From: Oscillospiraceae bacterium
Lineage (GTDB): Bacteria > Bacillota > Clostridia > Oscillospirales > Oscillospiraceae
Length of the DNA: 64,000 bases
Direction of reading: 5' to 3'
NCBI GenBank assembly: GCA_030625685.1
Contig: DAOUQJ010000011.1
Location: 1 to 64,000, forward strand
Each line of letters opens with the position of its first letter. Positions within the stretch are counted from its first letter, which is position 1. Shown here piece after piece: positions 53,289 through 62,071 of the stretch. The notes beneath the pieces were generated by a model that ran no database searches, was not told where the DNA came from, and saw only the letters and a list, made by a program, of their open reading frames with translations. The translations under genes were made by a program, and so were the position numbers.

Positions 53289-54161
53289 TTATTCTAAACT
53301 TGCCGTCTTGGTCGACTTAACTTTATAGTCGCCAGGAGCTGTATTAACAAATAGATAAACGCCATTCGCAATTGTTTTTGTGAGAGCAATTGGTGTTAAT
53401 GATTTATTTTTTTCTACACGATAAAGAATAACATCTGCATCTACAATAGGATTATTATTTTCATCCGTAATAATACCGCTAATTGTACCTTTTGATACAA
53501 CAGGATCAACATTCATATTCGTTACAATTTTAGATATTGTTGATGGCGCTGTTATAGATACATCTGTTTTAACAGAAATATAACCTAGTGCACTAATTCT
53601 TATTGAATAATTTCCTTGTGGTAGTTCTCGAAAAACATATTGACCATATTCATTCGAAAATACTAATCCAACTAATGTTTCAACGTCAGAAACAATTGAG
53701 AAAAGTTGAACTACCGCACCCATAATAGGTTGGTTTTTATCTGCAAAAACATCTCCAGCAATAAATGATAGTTTTGATGTTATATCTTTTTTAATTCTAA
53801 TATCTTTAGTTAGTGTTTGATCTTCATTTAAGGTAAACGGATCAATTGTTTCCAGTTCATAACCTACTGCGGAAACATATAGATGATAATCTGAACCTGG
53901 AGGAAATGGTGTAAAGATATACTTACCGTCTGACCCTGTAATTGTGTGTGCAATAGGGTTATAATCTGAATCCATAATTTTTATAACTGCACCCTGAATT
54001 AATTGCTCATTTTCATCTGTGACGGTACCTTGAATTGTGCCACCATGAAGATTTGGACATGGAGTTAAATTTAAATCGATCCTAATTTCTTCTGCAACTT
54101 CTGCAATAGTTTTTGTTGGCGATTGTGCTAATTTATACTTATCTCTGATTACATCAGACAT
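53289..54161 (-). CDS. Protein of three carboxypeptidase-regulatory-like beta repeats, no signal peptide
   Basis: 290 aa, ATG 54161 with GTAGGAGG 7 nt upstream. A short helical N-terminus (SPTKTIAEVAEEIRIDL) precedes three CarboxypepD_reg-type domains: GTIQGTVTDENEQLIQGAVI at about 41-105, FIAGDVFADKNQPIMGAVV at about 132-200, and GTISGIITDENNNPIVDADV at about 224-286, each with a later DGKYIF/YGQYVF/NGVYLF strand and a PGDY or similar turn. No signal peptide, anchor or sorting motif is seen. Such domains normally sit outside the cell, so a non-classical export route or an intracellular structural role must be considered. Function unknown. Confidence 0.75.
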   Translation of the reverse strand: MSDVIRDKYKLAQSPTKTIAEVAEEIRIDLNLTPCPNLHGGTIQGTVTDENEQLIQGAVIKIMDSDYNPIAHTITGSDGKYIFTPFPPGSDYHLYVSAVGYELETIDPFTLNEDQTLTKDIRIKKDITSKLSFIAGDVFADKNQPIMGAVVQLFSIVSDVETLVGLVFSNEYGQYVFRELPQGNYSIRISALGYISVKTDVSITAPSTISKIVTNMNVDPVVSKGTISGIITDENNNPIVDADVILYRVEKNKSLTPIALTKTIANGVYLFVNTAPGDYKVKSTKTASLE

Positions 54162-54281
54162 TAAAAAACCTCCTACTTATACTGACGATATATTTTATGC
54201 TACTAGTTTTTTAGTTGTTCCGTCTCAGTATATAAGGCACGTGATTAACTACGCATTGTTTATCAGTGAATAAATATTGAA

Positions 54282-54503
54282 GTGGGAATTTCAATTGCTA
54301 CTGCAAGAAAGCAAAATAAAATAGCTATATTTGAGAAAAGAATGGAGATATATACAGCTTTACTTTTTCTTATTGATGTTGTAGAAATAAGTTTGGTAAC
54401 GCCAAAGATGACAGTTTTTTGGGAATCTATATTTCACAAAATGTTATTTATAAATGAAAGGAATCATTCAGATAAAAAAGAAAGTGCAGAAATATACTTA
54501 TAA
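54282..54503 (+). pseudogene. Probable gene fragment (QNKIAIFEKR motif protein)
   Basis: 73-codon frame with the motif TARKQNKIAIFEKRMEIYTALLF, a pattern seen after the N-terminal helices of small membrane proteins of mobile elements. Here the membrane part is absent and no ribosome site precedes the GTG. Probably a 5'-truncated remnant. Confidence 0.35.
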
Positions 54504-54588
54504 ACTTTGAAATTGTTAATTATTATACTTTTTTAGGTAGATATTAAAATTCGTTTTTAAGCAAGATCAGCAACTATTGGAGGAGCAT

Positions 54589-55155
54589 ATGGAGACAATA
54601 AATACAATAAATGCACGAAGAAGTATACGAAAATTTCAAGATAAAATAATACCCAATGAAGTAATTGAAAAAATTCTAGAACTGTCTACTAAAGCACCTT
54701 CAGGTAAAAATCGCCAACCATGGAGGTTTGTGATTTTACAAGACACAGCAAAAGACGATTTAGTGACTCTCATGACCAATGTTTCAAAAAATCACAAAGA
54801 AAAAGGACTGCCTATTGGAAGTCTTGAAATAAGTATTAATTCTTTAAACGAAGCTCCTTTAGTAATTTTAGTATTTAACGCATTTTCTAATTCGGAAAAA
54901 GATTATAATCACCATAGATTACTTACAGATACGCAATCAATTGGTGCCTCAATTCAAACAATGATTTTAACTGCACAAGACTTAGGACTTGGTTCTGTTT
55001 GGATTTGTGATATTTTTTATTCCCACCAAGAAATATGCTCATGGCTAAATCGTGAAGATGAACTTATAGCAGCAGTAGCTATGGGTTATGCAAATCAGTC
55101 TCCTTACCCACGACCACGTAAATCTTGGAGAGAAGTTACCGATTGGTTGAAATGA
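54589..55155 (+). CDS. Nitroreductase-family flavoprotein
   Basis: 188 aa from ATG 54589 (TTGGAGGAGCAT). FMN-dependent nitroreductase fold: INARRSIRKFQDKIIPNEVIEKILELSTKAPSGKNRQPW, then IGASIQTMILTAQDLGLGSVWICD and VAMGYANQSPYPRPRKSW near the end. Reduces nitro compounds, quinones or related electron acceptors with NAD(P)H; substrate unknown. Single gene inside the accessory island. Confidence 0.92.
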   Translation: METINTINARRSIRKFQDKIIPNEVIEKILELSTKAPSGKNRQPWRFVILQDTAKDDLVTLMTNVSKNHKEKGLPIGSLEISINSLNEAPLVILVFNAFSNSEKDYNHHRLLTDTQSIGASIQTMILTAQDLGLGSVWICDIFYSHQEICSWLNREDELIAAVAMGYANQSPYPRPRKSWREVTDWLK

Positions 55156-55212
55156 TATACCAATCATAAACTCAAAAACATTTATACTGTTTTATAACAA
55201 TTTCAAAATCAT

Positions 55213-56110
55213 TCAAACACTATTCTTCACTGACTTTGTAATAACATCGTTATCATGCAAACCCATTAAGTATCGTTGAGTGAATCTAGTATTATCATGC
55301 CCAAGTATTCTGCTGGGAGAATAGACATCCATACCATTCTTCAACTGTGCTTGAGCAAAGTTATGTCTACATGTATGTGGACTGCATGTTATATATTCTG
55401 ATATGTAAGCCTGTTCAACTGCAAGTTTTACAATACATTCAATTGCTGAGTTTATAAGTGGTCTTCCTGTTCTTGAAAGAAAATATGTATTATCAATATT
55501 CTTCTTGTACTAATAATAGTATTTTTTAACACGATCATATTTCATTAGTATCTTCGCTAAGTATGGACTATTCCCTACTTGGCGTTCTTTTTTACCTTTA
55601 CAAGAATAACAATATAATCATTTTTTTGTAACTTGTTTGAAAAGTGCATAATTCACAGCATCTACTACCTGTATCCAAAAGCGTGCAATGACTGCTCTGT
55701 TGCAAATACAAATAAAATTATTCCCACTGAATGCTTTTAACATTGCTTTCACTTCATGATCTTGAAATATTTTGATAATTGTTTTAGGTTCTTTTATCCA
55801 ACTTACTTTCAAAGCAGGATTACTTGTGATATTCCCCTCCTCATGATGATATTTAAAGACCATTCTAAAGATTCTTAATAAACTGTTCATGTAGCTCTCT
55901 TTGATACATGAAAAAAGATTTCAAATGAACAGTTTTAATATCTTCAATCATTTCTATGCTGTGTTCTTGTTGTAGATAGTTCGTTACGAATTCAAGATTA
56001 TTCTTATAGCCTCTAATGGTCTTCCAAGTTAATTTCTTTACTTCACACTCAAATAAATACTCTTGTACTGCTGAATCAAAGCTAACAGATAAAAATATCT
56101 TTATATACAT
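55213..56110 (-). pseudogene. Tyrosine recombinase, frameshifted (copy 2)
   Basis: ATG 56110 starts a SAM-like core-binding domain (EVKKLTWKTIRGYKNNLEFV). The frame shifts near 55880 to SLLRIFRMVFKYHHEEGNI and HEVKAMLKAF, again near 55675 to LLDTGSRCCELC (first catalytic Arg), then to KGKKERQVGNSPYL, a TAG in place of a sense codon near 55512, and an open 3' part with SPHTCRHNFAQAQL (H..R), RILGHDN and TQRYLMGLHD (Tyr nucleophile), stop 55213. All catalytic residues are still readable, so decay is recent. Homologous to the copies at 52.2 and 59.4 kb. Confidence 0.85.
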
Positions 56111-56113
56111 AAC

Positions 56114-56149
56114 AAAAAAGAGGGATCACCGTAATGATAATCCCTCTTT
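56114..56149 (-). terminator. Terminator directly before recombinase copy 2
   Basis: AAAGAGGGAT / ATCCCTCTTT, T-run TTTTTT on the minus strand, ending 3 nt before the recombinase ATG (TTTTTTGTTATG). Confidence 0.8.
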
Positions 56150-56332
56150 AATTTTGGTTCAGATTCAATTTGGCATGTTCAAATTCAATTTAGACACTTT
56201 AATTATAATAGTATTTTTCAGTTTATGTATACCAAACAACTAAAATTTTAATTTTATGTTAAAATAAGTAATATATAGTTGATTTTTCATTAAATAGGTA
56301 GATAATGTATGAATATTATTAGGGGGTTTATA

Positions 56333-56641
56333 ATGGATATTTTTACACAATGTGAGTTTGCTAAATATTATTATGCTTTCAAATCATGTAATCATAATAT
56401 TTCTGATATAGGCTATCTTATTGAAACGATTAGATTTAATAGATTAAACATGTCAGATAATGCAAAATTAAAAATGCTTGAGATTCCACTAAATGTTCTA
56501 CAAAACCAATGTGTATTAAAAAAATCAATGTGGGATGAAGGCACTGGAAGTTATTTTGCTGGCAATATTATCGTTAATCAAGAAAGTCGAAAGTCTTTAA
56601 AAGATATTAGAGAACAATTTGTCTTAAATAAATTGATTTAA
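56333..56641 (+). CDS. Hypothetical protein
   Basis: 102 aa from ATG 56333, with AGGGGG 7 nt upstream. MDIFTQCEFAKYYYAFKSCN, ETIRFNRLNMSDNAKLKMLEI, MWDEGTGSYFAGNIIVNQES: soluble, mixed charge, no motif I recognise. Good ribosome site and codon pattern support a real gene. Accessory region. Confidence 0.55.
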   Translation: MDIFTQCEFAKYYYAFKSCNHNISDIGYLIETIRFNRLNMSDNAKLKMLEIPLNVLQNQCVLKKSMWDEGTGSYFAGNIIVNQESRKSLKDIREQFVLNKLI

Positions 56642-56670
56642 ATACAATTTATAACTTATTGATTGAAATA

Positions 56671-56820
56671 ATGTCATCATCTTCTAACTTAAATTCAGAC
56701 TTCATTTTAAGAAATGTTGAAGTCACTTTAAGAGATGATGTCTCTGTAAACAAGTCCTCTAATTTCAAAGAGTCAGGTCTTATCTACGCCAGAATAATGG
56801 AGCAAGCATTCGATTTGTAA
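56671..56820 (+). CDS. Short ORF followed by terminator
   Basis: 49 aa: MSSSSNLNSDFILRNVEVTL, RDDVSVNKSSNFKESGLIYA, RIMEQAFDL. No clear ribosome site, but a terminator begins 6 bp after the TAA. May be a small gene or the 3' remnant of one. Confidence 0.35.
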   Translation: MSSSSNLNSDFILRNVEVTLRDDVSVNKSSNFKESGLIYARIMEQAFDL

Positions 56821-56825
56821 TTTGT

Positions 56826-56853
56826 AAGCCTCATTAAGAGGCTTATTTTTTTC
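56826..56853 (+). terminator. Terminator after the 56.7-kb short ORF
   Basis: AAGCCTC, loop ATTAA, GAGGCTT, then ATTTTTTTC. Confidence 0.85.
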
Positions 56854-56931
56854 GTTAACAGTAAAAAATATAGATTTTTTACATTCTCGCTAAATATTAA
56901 AGCTCCGCCAACTTGGCATTCCGTGTTTCAC

Positions 56932-57078
56932 TCAATTCACATACTCAACTGCAACTTTTCCTTGTTTAGCTTCATCATTTTTAAGTCTGCCGAAATTAGC
57001 AACTAGAAGAAGTTTTTGTTTTTCATCTTCGACTGTAAAGACTCCACTTCTACTATTTTGTTGCGTTAATATAATAGT
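56932..57078 (-). pseudogene. Unidentified gene fragment
   Basis: Open frame LTQQNSRSGVFTVEDEKQKL, LLVANFGRLKNDEAKQGKVA, VEYVN-stop; an overlapping frame continues ELSETRNAKLAEL. Protein-like, but without start codon. Remaining bases of 56854-57233 show no further feature. Confidence 0.3.
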
Positions 57079-57233
57079 AACAATATGCCTCAGTCACAAA
57101 TGTTGTGGGATTTAGGTGTAAGAAGGTGAGATTACGCATTGACATTTCCACCTGATAATGACTATTTCTTCCTCAGCTCTTCGATGCTAAGTTTTATTCA
57201 ATGGACATTATTTTGTGAAAGGAATGCAAGGAA

Positions 57234-57809
57234 ATGACGCTAATAAAAGAAAGATATCAATATAGAATTAACTCAGCACAAGACAGAAAGAGAATTAATT
57301 TATTTTGTGATAAATTGCAATCACTAATTGAGGAGAAATATGGCAGTTTCCAAGTGAAAAACTATTTTGCACCTGCTGATAGATTCGCTGGAAGATACGC
57401 GGTTTATCTCAAAAAGAATTCAAATAATTTGAATGAAACAAACATAGTATTAAAACTGTCATTTTATTATTCTAACAAAAGAGCACATATTACAAAAGAG
57501 GACGAAGATATTAGTAATAATGACCTTGAAATAATACTTAATCCAAGATCTAAATTAATGTTCGTATCAATCAATTATTTTTCCGTAAATCCTAAGAGGA
57601 CAGGTGTAGGAACATTTATAATCAAAAATATAATAAGATTATTAAAAGATTTTCCAGATTTAAAATTGATTGCACTCACTCCTAAAGATAATAATGCTAA
57701 GAAATTTTGGGAATGCACTGGATTTGTTAATAATCCTAAAGAGTGTATAAAGTATTGCAAATTTACAGACTTAAATCTGCTTAGTGATATGACATATGTG
57801 CTAGAATAA
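57234..57809 (+). CDS. GNAT-like acetyltransferase family protein
   Basis: 191 aa, ATG 57234 with AAAGGAATGCAAGGAA upstream. The C-terminal half has the GNAT acetyl-CoA loop and following elements: YFSVNPKRTGVGTFIIKNII (motif A, R.GVGT), then LIALTPKDNNAKKFWECTGF (motif B). The N-terminal half (about 1-100) is not recognised and may bind a partner or substrate. Lies in the accessory island; substrate unknown. Confidence 0.7.
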   Translation: MTLIKERYQYRINSAQDRKRINLFCDKLQSLIEEKYGSFQVKNYFAPADRFAGRYAVYLKKNSNNLNETNIVLKLSFYYSNKRAHITKEDEDISNNDLEIILNPRSKLMFVSINYFSVNPKRTGVGTFIIKNIIRLLKDFPDLKLIALTPKDNNAKKFWECTGFVNNPKECIKYCKFTDLNLLSDMTYVLE

Positions 57810-57828
57810 ATGTCTCTTGCGATCTCAT

Positions 57829-58047
57829 TTAACTTTTTGAAGATATCAGCCTTAATCTCAAAACTGCTTCACTACTCAACCTATCAACCATCTCTTGAAT
57901 CTCAGGTATGAGGGTTGTGAGCTTTTTATAGTTTCTATAAGAGCGATCATCTATACCAAGCTTGTTCGAAATATCAGACTGCATACGTGCCATTTTTAAA
58001 CTACTGCTTGATACATCTCCTCGCTGACACACGTTTGTTTCAATCAA
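57829..58047 (-). pseudogene. ParB/KorB-like fragment
   Basis: 72 codons: GDVSSSSLKMARMQSDISNK, LGIDDRSYRNYKKLTTLIPE, IQEMVDRLSSEAVLRL. This is the internal HTH part of ParB-family proteins found on plasmids and conjugative elements (KMARI...LGIS..T.RNY..L..LIPELQ pattern). The N-terminal nuclease-like domain and the C-terminus are missing and no start signal is present. Confidence 0.6.
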
Positions 58048-58146
58048 TTCTTTAATTACGTTTACACAATTCGTTTATATGATAATATACATTTATGTTA
58101 TTTTTTGTAATTGTTTATATTATATTGTATTTTAGGGGATATTATT

Positions 58147-59259
58147 ATGAAAAAGAAAACTCTTATCACAACAACTAACTCTGTAGAAGGGCAAGAAATT
58201 GAAAAATATATTGAAGTAATTTCTGATAGAATTGTAGTTGGTGCAGGATTGTTTTCCGAATTTTTTGCAAGCTTTACAGATGCTTTTGGTGGAAGATCAG
58301 GAAAATTTGAAGTACGGATGCATGAATTATATGACGCATTATTTAGTTCATTAGAATCTCAAGCAAAAAAACTAAATGCAGATGCAATTGTTGGACTTAA
58401 AATTGATATCGATGAAATTAGTGGTAAAAACAGTCAAATGTTTATGATCTCAGGAATAGGCACTGCTGTTAAACTAAAAAATAATAACACTACTCAACAA
58501 AAAAACGAAGATGATAGTGTATTTATCAGTAACAAAGATGTAAAACTCAATATCTTAAAAACCAAAGCAATGAAAAAACTTGATGAAATTGAAAAAAGTA
58601 TAACTGGGCAAGACAATAAACTTGTAATTATCGTCTCTGAATTAAACAATAATATTACACAACTTATTGAAGAATCAATTTCTGTTGAGTATGTAAACTA
58701 CGAATATTTTGTTAAACTGACCAAAATTATTTTGTCTAACTTTGAGGATAATGATATAAATGATTTATATGCATTTTATGGAAAAGCAAACTATCCAAGT
58801 GAATTTAGTGACGTTTTAGTAAGCTCCATAATTGACTTATATAATAATGAAACGTTAACTAGTCGCTCTAAAAACAATTGGTCTTATATTATTAACAAAA
58901 TAATATTTAATTACGTTGACTTAATTAAGCTTGCTAAAAATATTAGTTATTACAATTGGAGTGATTACCTATTTCCGATATTACTAAGAGAACCCGAACA
59001 ATATTATAAAAATGATTTACCTTTCATTAAAGAACTTCTAAATATATTAGAAAATATTCAGCTCAAAGAACCACAAATCCAAAAAGTAAAGCGTTCAGAA
59101 GTATGGGTGTGTACTTGTGGTGCTAAAAATAGTTTAGATACAGAATTATGTAATTGTTCCCGCAATAAATACGGTTTAACTCAAGACTTCATTAATAAAA
59201 ATGAAAGCATAATATCTACTTATAAATCAGTATTAGACTGTGCCAACAACATTAGCTAA
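58147..59259 (+). CDS. YbjQ-domain protein with C-terminal zinc ribbon
   Basis: 370 aa from ATG 58147, with TAGGGG 8 nt upstream. Residues about 1-115 are a YbjQ/DUF74 (heavy-metal-binding-like) domain: LITTTNSVEGQEIEKYIEVI, VVGAGLFSEFFASFTDAFGG, NADAIVGLKIDIDEISG and MISGIGTAVKL. A helical, charged middle of about 200 residues has no known match. Near the end comes a zinc ribbon VWVCTCGAKNSLDTELCNCSRN (four Cys). YbjQ proteins form rings and are usually about 105 aa alone; this long fusion is unusual. Accessory-region gene, function unknown. Confidence 0.75.
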   Translation: MKKKTLITTTNSVEGQEIEKYIEVISDRIVVGAGLFSEFFASFTDAFGGRSGKFEVRMHELYDALFSSLESQAKKLNADAIVGLKIDIDEISGKNSQMFMISGIGTAVKLKNNNTTQQKNEDDSVFISNKDVKLNILKTKAMKKLDEIEKSITGQDNKLVIIVSELNNNITQLIEESISVEYVNYEYFVKLTKIILSNFEDNDINDLYAFYGKANYPSEFSDVLVSSIIDLYNNETLTSRSKNNWSYIINKIIFNYVDLIKLAKNISYYNWSDYLFPILLREPEQYYKNDLPFIKELLNILENIQLKEPQIQKVKRSEVWVCTCGAKNSLDTELCNCSRNKYGLTQDFINKNESIISTYKSVLDCANNIS

Positions 59260-59342
59260 TTAACTGTTCCTTAATCCTCATAAAAGCTTTATTGGTACTC
59301 AACTTGCCCTCATCCCAATCAGCAAAGTCTTTGCATCTTTGA
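59252..59342 (-). pseudogene. Short gene fragment downstream of recombinase copy 3
   Basis: Frame QRCKDFADWDEGKLSTNKAF then MRIKEQLIS-stop, overlapping the end of the YbjQ gene on the other strand. Protein-like but lacks a start; family not identified. Confidence 0.3.
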
Positions 59343-59343
59343 G

Positions 59344-59396
59344 CAAAAAAATAACCCCAAAGAAGCTTTGTATCTTAAAGTTTCAATGGGGTTATT
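59344..59396 (-). terminator. Terminator of recombinase copy 3
   Basis: AATAACCCCA (59350-59359) and TGGGGTTATT (59387-59396), minus-strand T-run TTTTTTT. A near copy lies at 52119-52165. Confidence 0.85.
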
Positions 59397-59408
59397 ATTA
59401 TGCTATCT

Positions 59409-60311
59409 TCACTTCAAATTCATCAACGGACTTGTCTTAACTGACATCTCAATAATTTTATCATCATGCATTGATTGTAGATATCTCTTTGTTATATTAA
59501 TATTTTCATGACCCAAAACACGAGCGAGAGCAAAAATATCAAGTCCATTACGTAACTGTGCCTGAGCAAAATATTGCCTAGCTGTGTGCGGACTACATCT
59601 TATGGTATCGTCATACATTGGCTTTTTCATTAGCTTCATTAAATATGCGTTCTAACGTCTCAGGTGTTAGTCTTTTACCTGTACGAGATAAAAAGTGATT
59701 ATCTATGCTTACATTCTTATCAGAGAAATAATACTTTTTCAGTCTTTCGTATTTAATCATACTTCTTCTTAGAACTGGACTAATTGGTACTCTTCGTTCC
59801 TTATAGCCTTTTCCATAGATTAAGATTGTATCATTCTCTATATTATGAATTTTGATATTACATATTTCACTGTTTCTAGCACCTGTATCAAATGCAACTG
59901 CTAAGATGGTTCTATTTCTTGCTTGTATGTAATTTGAGAAGTTATAAGCATTTAATAATGATTTCACCTCATCATCTGTAAACGTATTGATACGAACTTT
60001 TCTTTCTTTTTTCCAATTAACACGTTTACTAAAATTTTCTGTAATATAGTCTTCTTTGGCACAATACTCAAAAAAAGCTCTAAGAAATTTCAAAATACTA
60101 TTAGCATAAGACTCTGATAATTTTTTCTTAATTAGTTGTCTCATATAAGGTTTGATATGTTGATGAGTAATTTCTTCAATGTCATAGATCTCAAATTCAT
60201 TTTCTATGTAATTTAAAAACAGTGCTGTATTATTGTAATAACTTTTAATCGTCCTCCCAGATATAACTCACATTCCATTTTAAACTCTTCCAAAATATCT
60301 TTTGCAAACAT
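59409..60311 (-). pseudogene. Tyrosine recombinase, frameshifted (copy 3)
   Basis: Reads from ATG 60311 (MFAKDILEEFKMECELYL), shifts frame near 60255 to TIKSYYNNTALFLNYIENEF, continues as a long frame (ILKFLRAFFEYCAKEDYI, FDTGARNSEICNIKI with the first catalytic Arg, YGKGYKERRVPISPVLRR), then shifts again near 59615 from NEANEKANV to YDDTIRCSPHTARQYFAQAQ, VLGHENINITKRYLQ with the H..R, GH and Tyr residues. Two frameshifts, otherwise complete. Sits directly downstream of yebC, which may mark the insertion point. Confidence 0.85.
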
Positions 60312-60367
60312 AAAAAACCGCCCTTTCTCAACAATACTTCTAGTGATGTATGTTCAAGAAAAGACGG
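60312..60367 (-). terminator. Hairpin-T-run at yebC/recombinase boundary
   Basis: Minus strand: CCGTCTTTTCTTGAACATAC pairs, with G-U pairs and small bulges, with 60318-60337 (GTATTGTTGAGAAAGGGCGG), followed by TTTTTT and then the recombinase ATG. Probably ends the yebC transcript. The 3' arm contains the recombinase's AAAGGG ribosome site. Confidence 0.65.
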
Positions 60368-60516
60368 AAATATTAGTAATGATGACAGACGTTTCGTATA
60401 TCGTAACTAATTTTAGAACTTACGTTCGTATGTCATTATTTAAGCATTTTTATGAAAAAGTGAGTGTTTTCAATGGGTTCAGAGGATAACTGTAAGCCTT
60501 GAATTTCCTAGATTTT

Positions 60517-61245
60517 TCACTCTTGTTCCCAATTGTGATACACATCTTGAACATCATCATTGTCTTCCAAGTGATCAATCAATTTTTCCATATTTTGAAT
60601 ATCTTTGTCATCTGTCAGCTTTACATAATTCTGGGGTAATAATTCCACTTGCGCAGATAAAACCTGATAAGATAAATCACTCAACTTTGATGCAACGAAT
60701 CCACAATCCTCTGGTTCCGTATATACTTCAAAACACGATTCTTCTGCACTAAAATCAGATGCACCTGCCTCCAATGCATCCATCATAACAGTGTCATCAT
60801 CCAAATCTAATCGTTCTATAATGATTAGTCCCTTACGATCAAAAGACCAAGAAACACAACCTGTAGCTCCTAAGTTTCCACCAAATTTGTCAAAATAATG
60901 TCTCACTTCTGATGCAGTTCTATTACGATTATCTGTTAAACCTTCTACAATCACAGCAACTCCATTGGGACCATACCCTTCATAAATTACACTTTCAAAT
61001 GTCTCTGCATTGCCAGCGCCAGCAGCCTTATCAATCGTTCTTTTAATATTGTCATTTGGCATATTGACAGCTTTTGCTTTTGCTATTACGGTTGCTAAGC
61101 GTGCATTATTATTAGGGTCTCCACTGCCACCAGTTTTGACTGCTACAATCAATTCCCTAGCTACTTTCGTAAATATTTTTGCGCGTTTTGCATCTGCCGC
61201 GCCTTTAGTTTTTTGTATATTTTTCCATTTGGAGTGACCTGCCAT
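60517..61245 (-). CDS. yebC: YebC/PmpR-family protein
   Basis: 242 aa, full length. MAGHSKWKNIQKTKGAADAK, RAKIFTKVARELIVAVKTGG, NARLATVIAKAKAVNMPNDNI, YEGYGPNGVAVIVEGLTDNRNRTASEVRHYFDKFGGNLG, and a late EVYTEPEDCGFVASKL. Described as transcription regulators and, more recently, as factors helping translation at proline stretches. Last gene of the core minus-strand block. Confidence 0.97.
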   Translation of the reverse strand: MAGHSKWKNIQKTKGAADAKRAKIFTKVARELIVAVKTGGSGDPNNNARLATVIAKAKAVNMPNDNIKRTIDKAAGAGNAETFESVIYEGYGPNGVAVIVEGLTDNRNRTASEVRHYFDKFGGNLGATGCVSWSFDRKGLIIIERLDLDDDTVMMDALEAGASDFSAEESCFEVYTEPEDCGFVASKLSDLSYQVLSAQVELLPQNYVKLTDDKDIQNMEKLIDHLEDNDDVQDVYHNWEQE

Positions 61246-61273
61246 CTCAAATCCACCTTACTATTTAAATTAT

Positions 61274-62071
61274 TCATTGATAAGCAAATACTTCATTCAT
61301 ATGAGAAGATACGACAACATCTAAAGATGTGAATGCAGCCTCTATCCATGATCTTAACTGGTTACAAATCACAACTTCAGTTTTAAAATGACCTGCGTCG
61401 ATTAAATTTATTCCCCAATGCTTTGCCTGCAAATAAATATCGTGCTTTATATCAGCTGTGACAAAAGTATCACAGTTTTCTTTTTTTACCAATGGAAGCA
61501 TAGAGCCACATGCACCACCACCAACGGCAACTCTTTTAACAGGTTTTCCTGCATCTAGTACCCGGACAGCTTCTACCTGAAGTGCTTCTTTCAAGTCAGA
61601 AATAAAGGAACATAAAGAAATTTCTCCTTCATTTCTGTCACCAACTCTTCCAATTCCAATTGGCATTCCAATATTGTCTAAGCTGTCAAATTCGAGTGGA
61701 ACTGTGTTTTGAAGAGAAAGTGATTCCGCCAAAACTGTATTCACTCCACCATTCACTTTATCTAAATTTGTATGTGCTGAAATAACCGCAATATTATTCT
61801 CAATTAATTTCAGAATTAATTCACCATTGGGCGAGGTATCAGTAACAGTCGCTAATTTATCAAAAATAATAGGATGATGAGTAATAATAAGCTCCGCTTT
61901 ATGATAAATTGCTTCGTCAATAACGTCATTTGTTATATCCAACGCAATCAAAACTTTGGTAACTTCCGTATTTGCTCTACCTATTAAAAATCCAGCATTA
62001 TCAAAGTCCATTTGCAAAGAAAACGGAGCCTTTTCATCAAGAATCTTATATACATCGTTTACATTTGCCAC
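61274..62071 (-). CDS. Nif3-like dinuclear metal centre protein
   Basis: 265 aa from GTG 62071, set by AAGGAG 8 nt upstream within the trmK end; the GTG at 62080 is adjacent to that site. Nif3/YqfO family: NDVYKILDEKAPFSLQMDFDN, LIITHHPIIFD (metal His pair), NIAVISAHTNLDKVNGGVN, VGGGACGSMLPLV, DTFVTADIKHDIYLQAKHWG, NLIDAGHFKTEV (late His/Glu ligands). Short form, lacking the central insert of YqfO. Biochemical role unresolved; often next to trmK in Firmicutes, as here (overlap of 13 nt). Confidence 0.93.
   Translation of the reverse strand: MANVNDVYKILDEKAPFSLQMDFDNAGFLIGRANTEVTKVLIALDITNDVIDEAIYHKAELIITHHPIIFDKLATVTDTSPNGELILKLIENNIAVISAHTNLDKVNGGVNTVLAESLSLQNTVPLEFDSLDNIGMPIGIGRVGDRNEGEISLCSFISDLKEALQVEAVRVLDAGKPVKRVAVGGGACGSMLPLVKKENCDTFVTADIKHDIYLQAKHWGINLIDAGHFKTEVVICNQLRSWIEAAFTSLDVVVSSHMNEVFAYQ

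Noticed and set aside
51628-54247. 11-bp repeat GCACGTGATTA at 51628 and 54237 as possible att sites
   Set aside because: Too short and without matching flanks or tie to a recombinase end.
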